Shown: piece by piece, positions 36,055 through 44,477 of the stretch
Numbering within the stretch: position 1 is the stretch's first letter
Layout: every line of letters begins with the position of its first letter
Assembly (NCBI RefSeq): GCF_029626235.1
Contig: NZ_JARUBO010000005.1
Coordinates: 5,056,001-5,120,000, forward strand
Origin: Micromonospora sp. WMMD1120
Lineage (GTDB): Bacteria; Actinomycetota; Actinomycetes; Mycobacteriales; Micromonosporaceae
Reading direction: 5' to 3'
DNA: 64,000 nucleotides
Made by a program: the position numbers and the translations under genes
Notes under the pieces: model-generated
What the model was told of the DNA's origin: nothing
Databases searched by the model: none
Seen by the model: only the letters and a program-made list of their open reading frames with translations

Positions 36055-36169
36055 CGGTGGCACTCCTCTCGAAGGGTACATGACGGATTCAACACCTTCG
36101 ATTGATCAATGACAAGACATATGGCGATTTTTTGCTATCCTGTAGCCCAGTGCTACCGGGATGTGACAC
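36055..36169. promoter_or_regulatory. Divergent control region of the carbohydrate locus
   Basis: An AT-rich tract with the palindrome ATTGATCAAT (36101-36110), the dyad gcta-tcctg-tagc (36134-36146), a T6 run and possible -10 boxes for both directions (TATCCT 36136-36141 on plus). Binding sites for a LacI or DeoR-like regulator are plausible, but no candidate regulator is adjacent. Confidence 0.5.
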
Positions 36170-37207
36170 ATGGGCAACTGGGTGGTCTCCCTCGCCGGGC
36201 CTCGACGGATCAGCCTCGAGCCCTGCCCCCCCGATCCGCTCGGCCCCGGCCAGGTCCGCGTCCGCACCTGCTACTCGGGCATCTCCGCCGGCACCGAGCT
36301 GACCCTCTACCGGGGCAGCAATCCCCGGCTCAGCAAGGACTGGGACGACGCCGCCCGGATGTTCGTCCCCCGACAGCGACCGGTGCCCTACCCGCTCGTC
36401 GGCTTCGGCTACGAGGAGGTCGGTGAGGTCGTCGAGGTGGCGCCGGAGGTCACCGACCGGCACCCGGGCCAGCTCGTCTGGGGCATCTGGGGGCACCGCG
36501 CCGAGGCCGTTCTCGCCGCCGGCGCGGTCCGCCCGCTCCCCGCCGGGCTGGACCCGCTCACCGCCGTCTTCGCCCGGCCCGGCGCCATCGCGCTGACCGC
36601 CGTGCTCGCCGGTGACCTGCACCTCGGTGACTGGGTCGGTGTCTTCGGCCAGGGTGTCATCGGGCTGCTCGCCACCCGGCTCGCCGTGCTCTCCGGGGCC
36701 CGCGTGGTGGCGGTCGATCCGGTGCCCGACCGGCTGGGGCACGCCGTCCGCTACGGAGCACTGTGCACAGTGGACGCCGCCACGGAGTCCGCCGCCGCCG
36801 TGCTGCGCCGGGTCACCGACGGCCGTGGCGCGGACGTCTGCCTGGAGCTGTCCGGCGCGTACCCGGCGCTGCACGAGGCCATCCGCTCCACCGCGCACGC
36901 CGGTCGGGTGGTGGCCGCCGGTTTCTACCAGGGTCCCGCCGACGAGCTCGGCCTCGGCGAGGAGTTCCACCACAACCGCATCCAGTTGGTCGCCGCCCAG
37001 GTCTCCGGACCCACCCCCGCGCCGGGCATGGCCGGCAGGTGGACCGGGGACCGGGTCGCGCAGACCTTCATGGACCTGGTGGCCGACCGCAGCGTCGATC
37101 CGTTGCCGCTGGTCAGCCACATCGTCGACGCCAGCGCCGTCGCCGACGCCCTCGCGCTGCTCGACCGCGGCGCCGGTGACGTCCTCCAAGTGGTGTTGAG
37201 GTTCTGA
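36170..37207 (+). CDS. Zinc-less MDR-family dehydrogenase
   Basis: 345 aa. The N-terminal GroES-like half has YSGISAGTELTLYRG, and the Rossmann half has GVFGQGVIGLLATRLAVLSG and VVAVDPVPDRL. The structural and catalytic zinc cysteines of alcohol dehydrogenases are absent, as in the YhdH/sugar-alcohol-dehydrogenase-like group that oxidises sugars or inositols. It abuts the next gene with no gap. Its place in the locus suggests oxidation of a monosaccharide released by the glycosidase. Confidence 0.85.
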   Translation: MGNWVVSLAGPRRISLEPCPPDPLGPGQVRVRTCYSGISAGTELTLYRGSNPRLSKDWDDAARMFVPRQRPVPYPLVGFGYEEVGEVVEVAPEVTDRHPGQLVWGIWGHRAEAVLAAGAVRPLPAGLDPLTAVFARPGAIALTAVLAGDLHLGDWVGVFGQGVIGLLATRLAVLSGARVVAVDPVPDRLGHAVRYGALCTVDAATESAAAVLRRVTDGRGADVCLELSGAYPALHEAIRSTAHAGRVVAAGFYQGPADELGLGEEFHHNRIQLVAAQVSGPTPAPGMAGRWTGDRVAQTFMDLVADRSVDPLPLVSHIVDASAVADALALLDRGAGDVLQVVLRF

Positions 37208-38029
37208 ATGACCACCATCGCGCTGGCCTGCCAGGAACACCTCCTGCCGGGCACGAACCTGATCCAGAAGTACGCCCTCGCGACCGCCCTCGGCTACCAG
37301 GGCATCGAACTGCGCGGGCGCGGCGACCTCGCGTTCGCCCGCCGCCTGCCCGAGCTGCGTCGGGCCCGCGCCGCCGGGGTGGTGCTGCCCACCGTCTGCG
37401 TCGAGATGGACCACTTCATCGGCGACTTCGACACCGCCCGGTCCGCCGACGCCGTCCGCAACCTGCGCTCCCAGCTCTCGGTGATCGCCGAGCTGGGCGG
37501 TGTCGGAGCGATGACCCCGGCCGCCTGGGGGATGTTCTCCCGGCGGCTACCGCCGTTCGAACCACCGCGCCCGCCGGCCGGCGACCGGCAGGTCCTCCTC
37601 GACGCCCTGGGCGAGCTGGGCGAACACGCCCGGGCCGAGGGGGTCACCCTGTTCCTGGAACCCCTCAACCGGTACGAGGACCACATGGTCAACCGCCTCG
37701 ACGAGGCGGTGGCGCTCTGCGCCGCGCTCGCCCTGCCCTCGGTCCGGGTGGTCGCCGACACCTTCCACATGAACATCGAGGAGGACGACCCGCACCGCGC
37801 GCTGCGCGCCGCCGCGCCGTACCTGGGCCACGTCCAGGTCAGCGACTCCAACCGGTACCAGCCGGGCGCCGGGCACCTGGACTGGCCGGCGCTGGTGCGC
37901 ACGCTGCTGGAGGTCGACTACCGGGGATGGCTGGCCCTGGAGTGCCGGCTGCGTGGCGACCCGGTCCGTGCCCTGCAACAGGCCGCCACGGTGCTGCGGC
38001 AGGCGCTGCCCCGGCGGGCCGCCGCGTGA
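37208..38029 (+). CDS. Sugar phosphate isomerase/epimerase-like TIM-barrel protein
   Basis: 273 aa, xylose-isomerase-like TIM barrel. Landmarks: EMDHFIGDFDTARSADAVRN, FLEPLNRYEDHMVNRLDEAV (metal glutamate), and VADTFHMNIEEDDPHRALRA (metal Asp/His), GHVQVSDSNRYQPGAGHLDW and LALECRLRGD. It matches the IolE/IolH/hydroxypyruvate-isomerase-like group. ATG follows the MDR stop directly; the stop overlaps the GH63-like start by four bases. Confidence 0.88.
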   Translation: MTTIALACQEHLLPGTNLIQKYALATALGYQGIELRGRGDLAFARRLPELRRARAAGVVLPTVCVEMDHFIGDFDTARSADAVRNLRSQLSVIAELGGVGAMTPAAWGMFSRRLPPFEPPRPPAGDRQVLLDALGELGEHARAEGVTLFLEPLNRYEDHMVNRLDEAVALCAALALPSVRVVADTFHMNIEEDDPHRALRAAAPYLGHVQVSDSNRYQPGAGHLDWPALVRTLLEVDYRGWLALECRLRGDPVRALQQAATVLRQALPRRAAA

Positions 38030-39387
38030 CCGCCGAGGCAGCGTCCGTCGGCGGGAACGTCGCCGCGACCCGAACCGGCGGCTCGACCGACCTCGCCGAG
38101 CTGCGCCGACTCGCTGTCGACACGCTCGCCGCCAACTGGGAGCACGACCACACGGTGCCCTCGCGCACGCTCTACCCGCACCAGTGGAGCTGGGACTCCG
38201 CGTTCACCGCGATCGGGCTGGCCCACGTCCGTCCCGACCGGGCCTGGCGGGAGCTGACGAGCCTGTTCGCGGCGCAGTGGGCCGACGGACGGGTGCCGCA
38301 CATCGTGTTCAACAGCGCGCTGCGCGTCGGCGCGTACTTCCCGGGGCCCGAGATGTGGCGCTCGGCGGACGCGCCGGGCGCGCCGTCGGTGGCCACCTCC
38401 GGCCTGGTCCAACCGCCGGTGCACGCGCTCGCCGCGCTGCTGGCGTACGGTCGGGCGCCCGGTCCGGAGGCCCTGGCCGCGCTGCGGCGGCTCTATCCCG
38501 CGCTCGTCGCCCAACAGCGCTACCTGGCCGACCGGCGGGACGTGGCTGGCGACGGGCTGGTCTGCGTCGTGCACCCGTGGGAGTCCGGGCTGGACAACAG
38601 CCCGGCCTGGGACGAACCGATGGCTTCGGTTCCGGCCGAGGCGGGCGTCATGCGCGCGTACCGTCGGCACGACACCGCGCACGCCGACGCCGCGCACCGC
38701 CCCACGGACCTGGACTATGCGCGCTACCTGGCGATCGTCGCCGCCTACCGGGACCACTGCTACTCCGACCGGGACCTGGTCGGCGGGCACCCGTTCCTGG
38801 TGGAGTGCCCGCTGTTCAACGCCGCGTTCGGCTCCGCCGAGCACGCGCTCGCCGAGATCGCCGCGCTGCTCGGCCTCGACCCCGGGCCACACCGGGCCCG
38901 CGCGGCCCGGATCACCGAAGCCCTGGTACGCCGGCTGTACGACCACGGCACCGGCACCTTCCAGCCCCGCGACCTGCGTACCGACCGCCTGATCCGCGCC
39001 CGCACCGTGCTCGGGCTGACCCCGCTGATCCTGCCCGACCTGCCGGCCCGGCAGGCCGACGCGCTGGTGGTCGAGGCCCGGTCGGCGCGCTTCGGGGTGG
39101 CCCGGCGGATGGACCGGCCGTTGCCCACCTACGACCGCACCGCGCCCGACTTCGAGCCGTTGCGCTACTGGCGTGGGCCGAGCTGGCTCAACGTCGGCTG
39201 GCTGGTCCGGCGTGGGCTGCTCACCCACGGGCACCCGGAGTTGGCCGCCGGTCTCCGGCACTCGATGATCAGCCTGGTCGCCGGTGCCGGCTGCCACGAG
39301 TACTTCCACCCGGACACCGGGGCCGGCCTGGGCTCACCGGCGTTCAGCTGGACCGCCGCGCTGCTGCTCGACCTGCTGGCCGACTGA
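38026..39387 (+). CDS. GH63-like glycosidase (mannosyl-/glucosylglycerate-hydrolase type)
   Basis: 453 aa, (alpha/alpha)6-barrel hydrolase. Family landmarks: LYPHQWSWDSAFTAIGLAHV, WADGRVPHIVFNSALRVGAY, HPWESGLDNSPAWDEPM, YWRGPSWLNVGWLVRRGLLT, and CHEYFHPDTGAGLGSPAFSW near the end. These place it with bacterial GH63 enzymes such as mannosylglycerate hydrolase. GTG 38026 overlaps the previous stop (GTGA). With the isomerase, dehydrogenase and transporter it forms a likely catabolic pathway for an imported glycoside; the exact sugar is not established. Confidence 0.85.
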   Translation: MTAEAASVGGNVAATRTGGSTDLAELRRLAVDTLAANWEHDHTVPSRTLYPHQWSWDSAFTAIGLAHVRPDRAWRELTSLFAAQWADGRVPHIVFNSALRVGAYFPGPEMWRSADAPGAPSVATSGLVQPPVHALAALLAYGRAPGPEALAALRRLYPALVAQQRYLADRRDVAGDGLVCVVHPWESGLDNSPAWDEPMASVPAEAGVMRAYRRHDTAHADAAHRPTDLDYARYLAIVAAYRDHCYSDRDLVGGHPFLVECPLFNAAFGSAEHALAEIAALLGLDPGPHRARAARITEALVRRLYDHGTGTFQPRDLRTDRLIRARTVLGLTPLILPDLPARQADALVVEARSARFGVARRMDRPLPTYDRTAPDFEPLRYWRGPSWLNVGWLVRRGLLTHGHPELAAGLRHSMISLVAGAGCHEYFHPDTGAGLGSPAFSWTAALLLDLLAD

Positions 39388-39492
39388 AGCGGCGGACGGC
39401 CCCGGCGGCGGGTGGTAGCGTGCCCGGTCCACCGGCCGGAAGGGCGCTGATCGGCCAGTTTGTCGCGGCCGGCCAGGGGTAACCGCCCGAGC

Positions 39493-39885
39493 GTGACCGA
39501 CGGCGACGGTTTCCCGTACTTCATCGACGCGGTGTCCCGGCGGTCCGGCCTGCCGAGCGGGCAGGCCGCCACCCTCGCCCGCGCCGTCCTGCGCACGATG
39601 GCCGAACGCGTGACCGGCGACGCGCCGGACGACCCCGTGGGGCGCCTCCCGGACCGGGTCGACGGCTACCTGATCGGTCCACCACCGGTCGAGGGCGGCG
39701 CGGCGGTCGCGCCGCCGACGGACGCCGGCCCGGCCGAATTCCTTCGCCGGGTGCAGGAGCGGGCCGGGGTGGACCCGGCCGCCGCCCGCGCCGGGACCGC
39801 CGCCGTCTTCGCCACCCTCCGCCAGGCGATGACGGTACGGGAGTTCCACGAGATGGTGGCGCGACTGCCCCGCGACGACTCCTGA
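39493..39885 (+). CDS. DUF2267 protein
   Basis: 130 aa. FPYFIDAVSRRSGLPSGQAA and TLARAVLRTMAERVTGDAPD, then a second half repeating the helical pattern: FLRRVQERAGVDPAAARAGT and VFATLRQAM, are the repeated four-helix units of DUF2267. These proteins occur in stress or two-component neighbourhoods in actinomycetes; no biochemical role is known. GTG 39493 is the likely start. Confidence 0.75.
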   Translation: MTDGDGFPYFIDAVSRRSGLPSGQAATLARAVLRTMAERVTGDAPDDPVGRLPDRVDGYLIGPPPVEGGAAVAPPTDAGPAEFLRRVQERAGVDPAAARAGTAAVFATLRQAMTVREFHEMVARLPRDDS

Positions 39886-39913
39886 TCCTGGTGGAAACAC
39901 GGCCCGCTCCCGG

Positions 39914-41137
39914 TCAGGCGTCGGGCAGATCCTCCGGCTCGGCGACCCACGCGGAGAAGACCGGCACGCCGTGCCACGGCCCGGTGCCACCGTCGGCCCG
40001 GGTGTCGGTGGCGACGGCCACCACCGCGTACGGGTGCGCGAACCGCAGCTCGGCGGTGCGGACCAGGCCCTCCGGCGGCAGGCTGACCATCCCGAACATG
40101 CCGGTGACGGCGGCCGCCTCGAAGCCGTACCTGTCGAACCGGGCCACCGCCGTCTGGCGCGCCTCGAAGGCCCGCACCGGCACCGCCAGCGCCCTCGCCA
40201 GCGTCGCCGAGGCGGCCGGGAAACCCAGGGCCGGCGCGGACAGGTCGTGGTCGTTGCGCGCGGACCAGCAGGGCAGCAGGGCATGGTGCCGCTCCTCGCG
40301 CCCGTCGCGGGCCCGGGTGCGTGCCCGCTCCTCGCGCACCGTCCAGAGCGGGGCGACACCGAGCGGCAGGTCGAACAGCGACCGGGCGTCGGCCGGTGGC
40401 ACGTCGTCGGCCGCGCCGGCGCTGAGGTCGTACGCCACGGCCAGCACCTCGGCCGGCGGCACCCGCGGCGCGGCGGCCACCGAGAGGACCACCAGCCCGG
40501 CGCCCGCGCTCGTCTGCGCCGGCACGGCGTGCACGATCACGTCACCAGCGCGGGCGGTGCCGACGACGGCGCACCGATGCCCCGTATCCGGGCTGCGCAG
40601 CGCCTGCCGGAGTCGGCCCCGCCACGGGCTACCGTCGCCGAACGCCCGGGCGTCGGTGACGTCGAAGGGCGTCGCCCAGGACACCCGGGTCGCCAGCGCG
40701 CTGGCCAGGGCCAGCACCACGTCCGGCCCGAGCCGCAGCGGGAAGGACTCGATCAGGCCGAGGCTGTGCTCGCGGGCCCAGGCGTCCAACCCGGCCTGGT
40801 CCGGCAGGACGCCGACGTCGGTGGTGCTGGGCAGCGTCGCCCGCCAGCTCGCCGTCCCGTCCGTGCCCGCGCCCGCACGCCGCCAGAGCGCGGTGGCGGA
40901 CGCGACGAGCGGATGCGGCGCGTCCAGCAGCGTTCGGGCCACCTCGGCCGCGTCCGCCAGGTCGACGCCCAGAGCGTGGCTCAGCTCCTCGGCGGCCGGG
41001 TCGCCGCCGGCCGTGGTGGCGACCACCGCGAGCAGTAACCAGGCGCCGAGCGGGGAGGCGACGTGGTGCCGGTCGCCGGCAGTGGCGTGCAGCCGCCCGG
41101 CGTACGCGGCGAGCGGCCCGTGCAGATCGGTCCTCAT
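39914..41137 (-). CDS. Bacterial serpin (serine protease inhibitor fold)
   Basis: 407 aa without a signal peptide. N-terminal: HHVASPLGAWLLLAVVATTA and GGDPAAEELSHALGVD match serpin helix A-D positions. Near the C-terminus, QTAVARFDRYGFEAAAVTGM is the reactive-centre-loop hinge (consensus EEGTEAAAA, here YGFEAAAVT), followed by a short loop and FAHPYAVVAVA (the FxADRPFLF-like strand). ATG 41137 follows GTGAGGAC. The target protease is unknown. Convergent with the DUF2267 gene. Confidence 0.85.
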   Translation of the reverse strand: MRTDLHGPLAAYAGRLHATAGDRHHVASPLGAWLLLAVVATTAGGDPAAEELSHALGVDLADAAEVARTLLDAPHPLVASATALWRRAGAGTDGTASWRATLPSTTDVGVLPDQAGLDAWAREHSLGLIESFPLRLGPDVVLALASALATRVSWATPFDVTDARAFGDGSPWRGRLRQALRSPDTGHRCAVVGTARAGDVIVHAVPAQTSAGAGLVVLSVAAAPRVPPAEVLAVAYDLSAGAADDVPPADARSLFDLPLGVAPLWTVREERARTRARDGREERHHALLPCWSARNDHDLSAPALGFPAASATLARALAVPVRAFEARQTAVARFDRYGFEAAAVTGMFGMVSLPPEGLVRTAELRFAHPYAVVAVATDTRADGGTGPWHGVPVFSAWVAEPEDLPDA

Positions 41138-41269
41138 GTCCTCACTCTGCCCGCCGACGCGGCTCACGACCACAGCTCGACGTCACCACCTCCGGCAACG
41201 CCCACCAGCGGCCAGTCTGTCGTACCGCCCGTCGTCCCGCGTGCCGTGGCGGCGGGTAGGCTGCCCGCC

Positions 41270-41761
41270 GTGGCTGGTCTGTTGAGGAATGTCGCGGCAC
41301 GTATCTCCCGGGTGGGCGCGGCGATCCCGTCGCCACGGCGTACCGGGCCGGCCCCCGCGCAGGTGGCCCGCCGCCGTCAGGTGAGCGCGTTGCAGCGGCG
41401 GGAGCTGACCTACGCTCCGGAGCGGGACGGTCAGGCCGACCCCGGCGAGATCGTCTGGACCTGGGTGCCGTACGAGGACGACCCCCGGCAGGGCAAGGAC
41501 CGGCCGGTGCTGGTCGTCGGGCGGCACAGCCGTACGCTCTTCGGGCTGATGCTGTCCAGTCAGAGCGACCGGGACGGGCAGCGGCACTGGTTCGCGCTCG
41601 GGCCGGGGGAGTGGGACCGCGACAACCGGCCGAGCTGGGTCCGGCTGGACCGGGTGCTCACCATGCGCGAGGACAGCATCCGCCGCGAGGGCGCGGTGCT
41701 GGACCGGGCCCGGTTCGACCGGATCGGGCAGGCGCTGCGCGCTGGCTACGGCTGGCGCTGA
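41270..41761 (+). CDS. PemK/MazF-type protein
   Basis: 163 aa. IVWTWVPYEDDPRQGKDRPV, LVVGRHSRTLFGLMLSS and LDRVLTMREDSIRREGAVLD show the SH3-like barrel of MazF/PemK. No antitoxin gene lies within 60 bp on either side, and the N-terminal 50 residues are extra and basic (RRTGPAPAQVARRRQVSAL), so it is not a standard toxin-antitoxin pair. GTG 41270 lies seven bases after -10 TAGGCT (41257-41262), implying a leaderless transcript. Confidence 0.75.
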   Translation: MAGLLRNVAARISRVGAAIPSPRRTGPAPAQVARRRQVSALQRRELTYAPERDGQADPGEIVWTWVPYEDDPRQGKDRPVLVVGRHSRTLFGLMLSSQSDRDGQRHWFALGPGEWDRDNRPSWVRLDRVLTMREDSIRREGAVLDRARFDRIGQALRAGYGWR

Positions 41762-41801
41762 CCCGCGCGCTGGCTGCGGCTGGCGGTTCGCCCGCGCGCC
41801 C

Positions 41802-41867
41802 GCCGCCGTGGCCTGTTCCCCTTGCCGCCGTGGCCTGTTCCCCTTGCCGCCGTGGCCCGTTCCCCTT
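41802..41867. repeat. Three tandem 22-bp repeats
   Basis: Units at 41802-41823, 41824-41845 and 41846-41867, consensus gccgccgtggcctgttcccc plus tt; the third differs by one base. It lies just upstream of the 38-bp palindrome and downstream of the PemK-like gene. Confidence 0.85.
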
Positions 41868-41872
41868 GTGTG

Positions 41873-41910
41873 CCTGTCGAGCTGCCCCGGATCCGGGGCA
41901 GCTCGACAGG
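41873..41910. terminator. 38-bp perfect palindrome
   Basis: cctgtcgagctgccccgga is followed at once by its exact reverse complement. It would form a 16-19-bp stem in RNA on either strand and could terminate both the PemK-like and the FMN-reductase genes, which converge here. Confidence 0.75.
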
Positions 41911-41961
41911 GTGACAGACACCAGACGTACCAGGTTCGGCCGCGGACCGCACAGTGGCCGG

Positions 41962-42612
41962 TTAGGCCGGTTCGCGGCTCGGGCTGACCGCGGCACGCCG
42001 GGTGTCCGGCGGTGGGTACGGCTGGTCGGCGAGAAGCCGGGCCAGGTGCGCGGTGTTGAGCGCCAGGGCCTTCGTGGTGCGGCCGGTGGTGTCGGGTTTG
42101 GGACCCGCGTCGCGATAGTCCACCTTCTGGAGCGCCTCACCGACCCAGTAGGTCGCGGCGGAGGCGGCGAGGGTGAACCCGACCTCGTTGAGGGCCTGCT
42201 GGACCTGGCCGATGGTGTGATGCGCGCCGTCCTCGTTGCCGACGACGGCGACGCCCGCCACCTTGCCGTAGGTCAGGAGCCGGCCCTCGTCGTCGGTCTC
42301 GGAGAGTTCGGCGTCGAGGCGTTCGAGGACCATCTTGCAGACGCTTGACGGCTGGCCGAGCCAGATCGGTGTCGCGATGACGAGCACCTGGGCGGCCAGC
42401 AGTTTGGCGCGGATCGTCGGCCACGCGTCGCCGTCGCCCTCATCGGTGGACACCCCGAAGCGAACATCATGGTCGACGACCCGGACGAGGTCGCCCTCGA
42501 CGCCCTGGGCGGCAAGCTCGGCGAGCACCTCCCGGGCGAGCTGCTCCGAGCTGGACGGCGCCGGTGACGGCTTGAGGGTGCAGTTGAGTACCAGGGCACT
42601 GATGCTCGCCAC
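41962..42612 (-). CDS. NADPH-dependent FMN reductase-like flavodoxin-fold protein
   Basis: 216 aa. ISALVLNCTLKPSPAPSSSE at the N-terminus (FMN phosphate loop), QVLVIATPIWLGQPSSVCKM in the middle, and GVAVVGNEDGAHHTIGQVQQ. These match the flavodoxin-like WrbA/FMN-reductase group that reduces FMN or quinones. ATG 42612 follows GAAGGG. Convergent with the PemK gene across the palindrome. Confidence 0.87.
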   Translation of the reverse strand: MASISALVLNCTLKPSPAPSSSEQLAREVLAELAAQGVEGDLVRVVDHDVRFGVSTDEGDGDAWPTIRAKLLAAQVLVIATPIWLGQPSSVCKMVLERLDAELSETDDEGRLLTYGKVAGVAVVGNEDGAHHTIGQVQQALNEVGFTLAASAATYWVGEALQKVDYRDAGPKPDTTGRTTKALALNTAHLARLLADQPYPPPDTRRAAVSPSREPA

Positions 42613-42742
42613 TGTTGGTTCCCTTCATCGTCGAATGGGCCGTCAATCCCCGTACCCGCCCGCGCGGCCGGGACACCTGACCGGGCACGGCGCGGCGAGA
42701 TAAGCGCTGGGCGGCGGGGCGGGCTGCTGGCATGGTGTCGGC

Positions 42743-43660
42743 ATGACAGGTGGGGTCGAGCGGCGGGTGACCGAGCAGGTGGCGGCGGGGTTCGGCCTGC
42801 GACTGGTGACGCTGGAGCAGGTGACCCATGGCGCCGACCAGCATGCCCGACTGTGGCTGGCGCGCACCGCCGACGGCGACCGCTACGCGGTGAAGATGAG
42901 CGGCGGCGGCAACCCGGCCGGTCTGGTCGTGGCGGCGTACCTGGCCGACCACCAGGTGCCGGGCATCGCCGCGCCGCTGCGCACCGGGGACGGGCGGCTG
43001 TTCGTGGAGTACGACGGCGCTCGCCTGTCGGTCGTGCCGTGGGTCTCCGACCGGCGGGCACTCGACGGCCCGATGACCGAAGCGCACTGGCGGGCGTACG
43101 GCGAACTGTTGGCCGCCGTACACGCGGTGCCGGTGACCGACGAGCTGCGCCGGTTGCTGCCGGCGGGCGGAGCGACGTACCCCTCGATCGTGGCCGCGGC
43201 CCGCGCGACGGCCGCGCGGCTGTGCGGTCCGGAGCCGGTCGGCCTCGCGGATCCGCTCGTCGTGGAGCTGGCGGAGGTGTGGTCCACGGTGGCCGACCGG
43301 CTGGTCATCCTCGGCGGGGTCCTCGCCTTCGCGCCGATCAGCCCGGAGCAGCAGGAAGCCGCCCTCGCCGGATATGGCCCGGTCGACATCGACCCGGTGC
43401 GCCTGGCCTGGTTTCTCGCGGTCCGGGCGCTCGACGACCTCACCGACTGGACCCGCCAGGCGCTGGACCCGGACGCCGACGCGGTCGACCGGGAGCGGGC
43501 GGCACGGATCGTGCGGGGCCTGGTGTCACCGGTAGGTCTGGTCACCCTCGCCGACGCGGCCGTCAGCAGTCGGCGAGCAGGGCGCTGTCGACCAGTTGCC
43601 GGGGCACGCGGGGCCCGAGAAGGCTCTTTGCCTGGTACATGGCCGCGTCGGCGCGGCTGA
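42743..43660 (+). CDS. Aminoglycoside-phosphotransferase-fold protein lacking its catalytic loop
   Basis: 305 aa. The N-lobe resembles aminoglycoside/choline kinases (YAVKMSGG, LFVEYDGARLSVVPWV). The region where the HxDxxxxN catalytic loop and the metal Asp should be instead runs directly from VADRLVILGG into VLAFAPISPEQQEAALAGYG and PVDIDPVRLAWF, which are late-C-lobe segments, so about 40 residues are missing in frame. The protein is probably inactive or a non-catalytic scaffold. The 3' end overlaps the convergent GGDEF gene by 98 bp, and the last about 30 residues look unrelated to the family, as if the original stop was lost. Confidence 0.75.
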   Translation: MTGGVERRVTEQVAAGFGLRLVTLEQVTHGADQHARLWLARTADGDRYAVKMSGGGNPAGLVVAAYLADHQVPGIAAPLRTGDGRLFVEYDGARLSVVPWVSDRRALDGPMTEAHWRAYGELLAAVHAVPVTDELRRLLPAGGATYPSIVAAARATAARLCGPEPVGLADPLVVELAEVWSTVADRLVILGGVLAFAPISPEQQEAALAGYGPVDIDPVRLAWFLAVRALDDLTDWTRQALDPDADAVDRERAARIVRGLVSPVGLVTLADAAVSSRRAGRCRPVAGARGAREGSLPGTWPRRRG

Positions 43661-44225
43661 GCGCTTCGGTGAGCTGGGCCGGGCCGGTCACCGGCGCGAG
43701 CCCGACGGAGGCGGTGACCCGGACGCTGCATCCGTTCAACCGGATCGGCGCGGCGACGGTCTCGCTGAGCCGGCGGGTGGAGTGCTCGATCCAGCGCCGG
43801 TCGACGGTGGGGGTGGAGAGCAGCCCGGCGAACTCGTCGCCTCCGAGGCGGGCGACGAGGTTGTCGCCGGCGAAGCCCGCCAGCCGCTCGGCCACGCTGA
43901 TCAGCACCTGGTCACCGGCGGCGTGCCCGTACCGGTCGTTGACCAGCTTGAAGTCGTCGAGGTCGAGCACCACGGCGATCAACGGCTGGCCGGCGGCGTC
44001 GGTGAGCAGGGCGGCGGCCAACCGGTAGAAGGCGCGCCGGTTGGGCAACCCGGTGAGTGGGTCGTGGCTCGCCGCGTGCCGCTCGGCGGCCAGCTCGGCC
44101 TGGAGGTGCCCGATCTCGGCCTCGGCGCGCACCGCCCGGCGGCGCAGCTGCCATGAGGAGAGCAGCGCTCCGGCCGCGCAGAGACCGGAGGCGACACTCA
44201 TCGGATCCGGCACCAGCCCTCCCAT
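43563..44225 (-). CDS. GGDEF-domain diguanylate cyclase
   Basis: 220 aa from ATG 44225 (GGAGG eleven bases upstream). A short hydrophobic segment (about 9-25) and coiled linker (AEIGHLQAELAAERHAASHD) precede the GGDEF domain: DPLTGLPNRRAFYRLAAALL, FKLVNDRYGHAAGDQVLISV, and VARLGGDEFAGLLS with the intact A-site. No RxxD inhibitory site is visible upstream of it. It probably synthesises c-di-GMP. The longer frame upstream of 44225 has weak coding support. Confidence 0.87.
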   Translation of the reverse strand: MGGLVPDPMSVASGLCAAGALLSSWQLRRRAVRAEAEIGHLQAELAAERHAASHDPLTGLPNRRAFYRLAAALLTDAAGQPLIAVVLDLDDFKLVNDRYGHAAGDQVLISVAERLAGFAGDNLVARLGGDEFAGLLSTPTVDRRWIEHSTRRLSETVAAPIRLNGCSVRVTASVGLAPVTGPAQLTEALSRADAAMYQAKSLLGPRVPRQLVDSALLADC

Positions 44226-44477
44226 CGCCGCGACCGCCTCCAACCCTCGACCGACGCGGCGTGCCGCACCGGGCCCAGTTTTGCCTGATCGTTGCCCCTG
44301 TGGGGGTAACTCAAAGTGAACGGATAGCCACCGATCACGTGCGTTATCATGCTCGCCATCGGGTGCAGATGCAATAGCAGATGCACGTGCAGAATGGTCC
44401 ACTGTCGATGTCGCGCCTCCTCGCCGGCGCCGCTCCTCCCACGGCCCACCGGCGGGCTCGTAACAGAAAGAGCCCCC

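Noticed and set aside
41270..41761. Complete toxin-antitoxin locus around the PemK/MazF-like gene
   Set aside because: No small antitoxin gene is adjacent on either strand and the protein has an N-terminal extension.
41802..41867. CRISPR array
   Set aside because: The 22-bp units are contiguous with no spacers, and no cas genes are nearby.
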